Assembly (NCBI GenBank): GCA_903953615.1
Contig: CAJBKH010000313.1
Coordinates: forward strand, 1 to 7,156
DNA: 7,156 bases
DNA from: an uncultured Bacteroidota bacterium
GTDB taxonomy: Bacteria > Bacteroidota > Bacteroidia > NS11-12g > UBA955
Direction: 5' to 3'
Program-made: the position numbers and the translations under genes
In this document: piece after piece, positions 4,189 to 7,156 of the stretch
How the letters are laid out: each line of letters begins with the position of its first letter
Position numbering within the stretch: position 1 is the first letter of the stretch
The notes under the pieces: model-generated
Seen by the model: the letters and a program-made list of their open reading frames with translations, nothing else
The model's database searches: none
What the model was told of the DNA's origin: nothing

Positions 4189-7156
4189 CAAGAACTATCG
4201 ACACTTGGCAAAACGTTTTGGTTAACTTTCATGGAAAACAATGCCAGCAATACCGATAGTGCAACTGCACCAGAAATGAAAATTGTTATAAGTTGTCCGA
4301 AGGCAACTTCCGGCACAGTAAAAAACGTTAACACTGGTCATAGCTTACCATTTTCAATTGGAGCAGGTGGCGGAGTTGACACCGTTTTAGTGCCTGGTTA
4401 CATGGGTTATTGCATAAATTCAGAAAGCAGATCGAGAAGAAAAAGAGGTCTAGTTGTTGAAGCAAATGATACTGTTGCTGTAAGTGCACAAAGTACAAAA
4501 TCTTTCACTTGCGATGCTTCGCTCATTTACCCAATTGAAGCCCTCGGTGTAGACTACCGTATTATATCACAACGTGGCGATCCTACAGGTCCAAATGCCA
4601 ATTACCGCTCTGCCTTTGCAATTGTTGCTACCGAGAATAGCACCACCATTGAAATTACACCTTCTGTTCTTACTAAAGGAGGGAATGCAGCCAACACAAA
4701 ATTTACCATTGTTTTAGACAAAGGAGAATCCTACCAAGTGCAGGCAAGTACCAATAGACTAGACCTAACAGGCACTTTGGTACAAGCCCTAAATTGTAAA
4801 AGAATCGCTGTATTCGGTGGCAGTAGCAGAAGTGCTATTGGCCCTCCAGGCAATTCATGTGCTAGTTCATATGACCATTTGTGCGAGCAAATGATGCCTA
4901 TTAATTTATGGGGTAAAAGGTTTATCCTCGCACCTACTGTTTGGGCTAAAGGCAAGTTAAGAAAATGGGAATTAATAAAAGTAGTAGCCAACACTAACAA
5001 TACCATTGTTCGTTTTAATAACCGTCCAGTAAAAATTATCAATGCAGGTTTTTCTGATACCTTTTGGATCGATTCATCGCGTTGTAAGAATGCATTGTTG
5101 ACTACCAATAAAGCGGTTGGTGTTTGTCAATATGCATCGAGCGAGGCTTGTGATGGGGGTGGATTTTTTGGTGGTGGTACTGATACCGACCCAATGATGA
5201 TGTGGGTTACGCCCATTGAACAATCTTTAAAAAGTTTGAATTTCAGTTGCGAGAATGCCTTAACCATCAATAAATTTTTCTTGAATGTATATGTTAAAAC
5301 TGCCTATAGAAGTACCTTTAGACTTGACGGGTCGGTTCCAACAGCACCTTGGCAACTAGTTACGAATGACACGAGTTATTCTTACATACAACAATCTGGG
5401 TTAACGCAGGGTAAACATAGAATAACGAGTCCCTATGGCTTTGCGGCCATGTTGTATGCCTACGGCGACCACGGTTCTTATGGTTACAATGCAGGTTCTT
5501 CGGTTAAAGCCCTCAGTTTTTATATGACTGCAGCAGGTAAAAGCAGTTCGGATTTTGAATTAGATACACCCTACTATATTGCTTGCCAAGGAACAACTAT
5601 TCCATTTGATGTTGCCACCACTTATATCCCTACTGGTTATAAATGGGTATTATACAATCCTTCAGGTAATGCAACCAAAACTACAAAAGCCTTTAATTAT
5701 GTATTTAACGACACAGGCATGATTAAAGTAATGGCTGTAACCACCCGACCATTGGTTGGAGTTTGCAATGGCGTGAGCACAGATACGCTGATCAATTATG
5801 TGAAAGTTTTTGCAAAACCCAAGATACGACTATTGGCGGATACCACAATCTGTAAGGGTAATAGCTTTTATATAACCTCCAAAACAGATGGGGATACCAA
5901 CTATACCTTTACACCAAGCACTTGGTTGAGTTGTAATAAATGTTTTAAGCCGAAATGCACTCCACGTATGGATACTAGTTACACTGTTGTAGCCACTACC
6001 AAAGGTTGTACGCCAAGCAGAGATACTTTCAAAGTAAAATTAAGAGATAGTTTATTATTAGTATCTAAGAGCAATGATACAACGATTTGTAGAGGTACGA
6101 GCACTACCCTTAGTGTAACCGCTAAAGGTGGTTATGTGGCTGGTCAAACCATTACATGGGACAATGGCCTAGGAACTGGCTTTAGTAAAGTAGTTGCTCC
6201 AAAAGTAACCACTACTTATCGCTTAATTTTGAATGATGGTTGTACTAGAGATAGCAGTGGCAACCTCTATGCTGATACGAGTTTTATAAAAGTAACAGTG
6301 CATGATAGTTTAAAAATCACCATGCCGCGTGATACCAATATTTGCGAAGGTAATACTGTTACCTTTACGCCTAAAATAGTAGGTGGAAGACCTGGTACAA
6401 GTATTCTAAAATGGGACAATGGCTTAGATACCGGTAAAAGCAAAACCATTACCATTGGTAATGTGAGTAAAACTTATAAAGTCGTTTTAAGCGATGGTTG
6501 CACTGTGCCAAATGACAGCGGGTATGTAAAAATTACCGTTCGTCCAGGTTTAAAAATTGATACTATTTTCTACCAAAACCCTGTTTGTAGAAACACACCA
6601 TTTAAAGTAAGTTTAAAATTGAGTGGTGGTGATAGCACGGGTTACAGGGTGCGTTTATTAAATTCAACCTATTCTAATCCTGGTCAATTAATTGATAGTT
6701 TTAAAAACACAGCTTATCCTTATTTTAATATTCAAATTCCTGATGATTCTAAATTCAAAATTGCTTTTGATCAGGCTTGTAATTCTAATACTGCGCCTTT
6801 AAAACCATTCAATGTTGCCATAAAAAATACATTGAATGTTGTTTCTACTAAACCTATTGATAGTGTTTGCAGAGGACAAAGCTATGACATCAAAGCTACA
6901 GGCAGTAATTCGGACAATGTTGCCATTAAGTTTATTCTTAAAAAGAAAAACGGTACAAGTTACACAGCTGTTGATTCAATGACCCATTCGAGTAATGCAA
7001 GCTTTACTTTGACTCCACCGATTATCCCAGCAGATTATATCATTATTGGCAACGACGGTTGTAATCGAAATGATACTGACAAATTCAGGGTGGCGATAAA
7101 AAATACACTCAATATTGTTTCTACCCTAGCTGTTGATACTGTTTGTACAGGACAAA
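4117..7156 (+). CDS. Large secreted protein: IgGFc-binding-like N-terminal domain plus Ig-like repeats, partial
   Basis: Probable cell-surface or exported adhesin-like protein; no specific ligand can be named. The frame is open from ATG 4117 to the right edge (1013 codons, C-terminus missing). The adjacent ATG at 4120 is an alternative start. A signal peptide is clear: basic start (MMARIYK), hydrophobic core to about residue 19, likely cleavage after G24 before Q25. The next section, about 29-480, matches the IgGFc-binding protein N-terminal family: GKTFWLTFMENN at 31-42, FAIVATENSTTIEITPS at 167-183, DHLCEQMMPINLWGK at 253-267, and YAYGDHGSYGYNAGSS at 447-462. A PKD-like segment follows (about 489-566), then Ig-like repeats anchored by (D)TxxCxG-type turns at Cys579, 658, 743, 824, 918 and 1010. 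Such Bacteroidota proteins often end in a type IX secretion sorting domain or a gliding-type C-terminus; that part is outside the window. Despite the family name, no antibody-binding function is implied. Architecture is well supported, function is not. Confidence 0.88.
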   Translation, partial: MMARIYKLFLISSLFYLALNPVKGQELSTLGKTFWLTFMENNASNTDSATAPEMKIVISCPKATSGTVKNVNTGHSLPFSIGAGGGVDTVLVPGYMGYCINSESRSRRKRGLVVEANDTVAVSAQSTKSFTCDASLIYPIEALGVDYRIISQRGDPTGPNANYRSAFAIVATENSTTIEITPSVLTKGGNAANTKFTIVLDKGESYQVQASTNRLDLTGTLVQALNCKRIAVFGGSSRSAIGPPGNSCASSYDHLCEQMMPINLWGKRFILAPTVWAKGKLRKWELIKVVANTNNTIVRFNNRPVKIINAGFSDTFWIDSSRCKNALLTTNKAVGVCQYASSEACDGGGFFGGGTDTDPMMMWVTPIEQSLKSLNFSCENALTINKFFLNVYVKTAYRSTFRLDGSVPTAPWQLVTNDTSYSYIQQSGLTQGKHRITSPYGFAAMLYAYGDHGSYGYNAGSSVKALSFYMTAAGKSSSDFELDTPYYIACQGTTIPFDVATTYIPTGYKWVLYNPSGNATKTTKAFNYVFNDTGMIKVMAVTTRPLVGVCNGVSTDTLINYVKVFAKPKIRLLADTTICKGNSFYITSKTDGDTNYTFTPSTWLSCNKCFKPKCTPRMDTSYTVVATTKGCTPSRDTFKVKLRDSLLLVSKSNDTTICRGTSTTLSVTAKGGYVAGQTITWDNGLGTGFSKVVAPKVTTTYRLILNDGCTRDSSGNLYADTSFIKVTVHDSLKITMPRDTNICEGNTVTFTPKIVGGRPGTSILKWDNGLDTGKSKTITIGNVSKTYKVVLSDGCTVPNDSGYVKITVRPGLKIDTIFYQNPVCRNTPFKVSLKLSGGDSTGYRVRLLNSTYSNPGQLIDSFKNTAYPYFNIQIPDDSKFKIAFDQACNSNTAPLKPFNVAIKNTLNVVSTKPIDSVCRGQSYDIKATGSNSDNVAIKFILKKKNGTSYTAVDSMTHSSNASFTLTPPIIPADYIIIGNDGCNRNDTDKFRVAIKNTLNIVSTLAVDTVCTGQ
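5584..7156 (+). repeat. Cys-anchored Ig/PKD-like repeat array within the secreted protein
   Basis: Seven unit starts are visible, marked by a Cys usually followed by a charged or polar residue and Gly: C490QG, C579KG, C658RG, C743EG, C824RN, C918RG, C1010TG. Spacing is 89, 79, 85, 81, 94 and 92 residues. Each complete unit has a second Cys near its end (C550, C631, C709, C795, C888, C982), at 60, 52, 51, 52, 64 and 64 residues from the first. This suggests one disulfide per domain, as expected for Ig-like folds outside the cytoplasm. Units starting at 658 and 743 share a WDNG turn and a DGCT end; the last units share a VAIKNTLN lead-in. The units have diverged, so they are more domain repeats than recent DNA duplications. 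Confidence 0.75.
6814..7156 (+). repeat. 276-bp direct repeat, second copy cut by the window edge
   Basis: The 67 bases at 6814-6880 recur at 7090-7156 with 13 mismatches by my count (about 81% identity), a period of 276 bases or exactly 92 codons. The encoded 22 residues (900-921 and 992-1013) are identical at 16 positions, including VAIKNTLN or its near copy and the VCxGQ anchor. This is closer than any other pair of units in the protein and points to a more recent in-frame duplication. More copies may follow beyond 7156. Confidence 0.7.

Noticed and set aside
4429..4449. Furin-like cleavage site (RSRRKR)
   Set aside because: The motif resembles a eukaryotic convertase site, but this is a bacterial protein and no matching protease is implied.
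4731..5108. 125-codon minus-strand open frame
   Set aside because: It is antisense to the secreted-protein frame, which is uninterrupted and encodes family hallmarks on both sides and within it. The minus-strand translation has no recognisable motif.
6267..6455. 62-codon minus-strand open frame
   Set aside because: It lies antisense to the Ig-like repeat region and has no independent support.
1..7156. Mobile elements, CRISPR arrays, tRNA or rRNA genes, defence systems, riboswitches
   Set aside because: No transposase or integrase frame, no short regularly spaced repeats, and no RNA gene signature were seen. The window is filled by three protein genes and two short spacers.

Overview
The window looks like ordinary chromosomal DNA of a member of the Bacteroidota (Bacteroidetes). 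Three things point there. The upstream regions carry Bacteroidota-type promoter elements (TATCTTTG, TACCTTTG) and no clear Shine-Dalgarno sequences. The isoleucyl-tRNA synthetase is of the eukaryote-like type 2. The right-hand gene encodes a secreted protein with an IgGFc-binding-like N-terminal domain followed by Cys-anchored Ig-like repeats, an architecture common in this phylum. No genus can be assigned from the sequence alone.

Layout. Positions 1-2124 (minus strand) hold the first 708 codons of ileS, whose C-terminal part lies beyond the left edge. Positions 2125-2310 are an AT-rich spacer with the ileS promoter and a perfect 11-bp inverted repeat. Positions 2311-3942 (minus strand) hold a complete 543-residue delta-1-pyrroline-5-carboxylate dehydrogenase of proline catabolism. 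Positions 3943-4116 are a divergent intergenic region with one promoter facing each way. Positions 4117-7156 (plus strand) hold the first 1013 codons of a very large secreted protein, which continues past the right edge.

The genes do not form an evident pathway. ileS is translation housekeeping, the dehydrogenase is amino-acid catabolism, and the third gene is probably an adhesin or other surface protein. ileS has its own promoter and need not be co-transcribed with the dehydrogenase.

The most notable observation is in ileS. The class I signature HXGH reads GIHH, an exact exchange of its first and third residues, while the other visible synthetic and editing motifs look intact. This altered motif is known from a subset of type 2 IleRS enzymes associated with extreme mupirocin resistance. 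The second point of interest is the repeat architecture of the secreted protein, including a 276-bp periodicity that starts another copy at the window edge. I found no defence system, mobile element, CRISPR array, tRNA or rRNA, and no evidence of a wholly new system.
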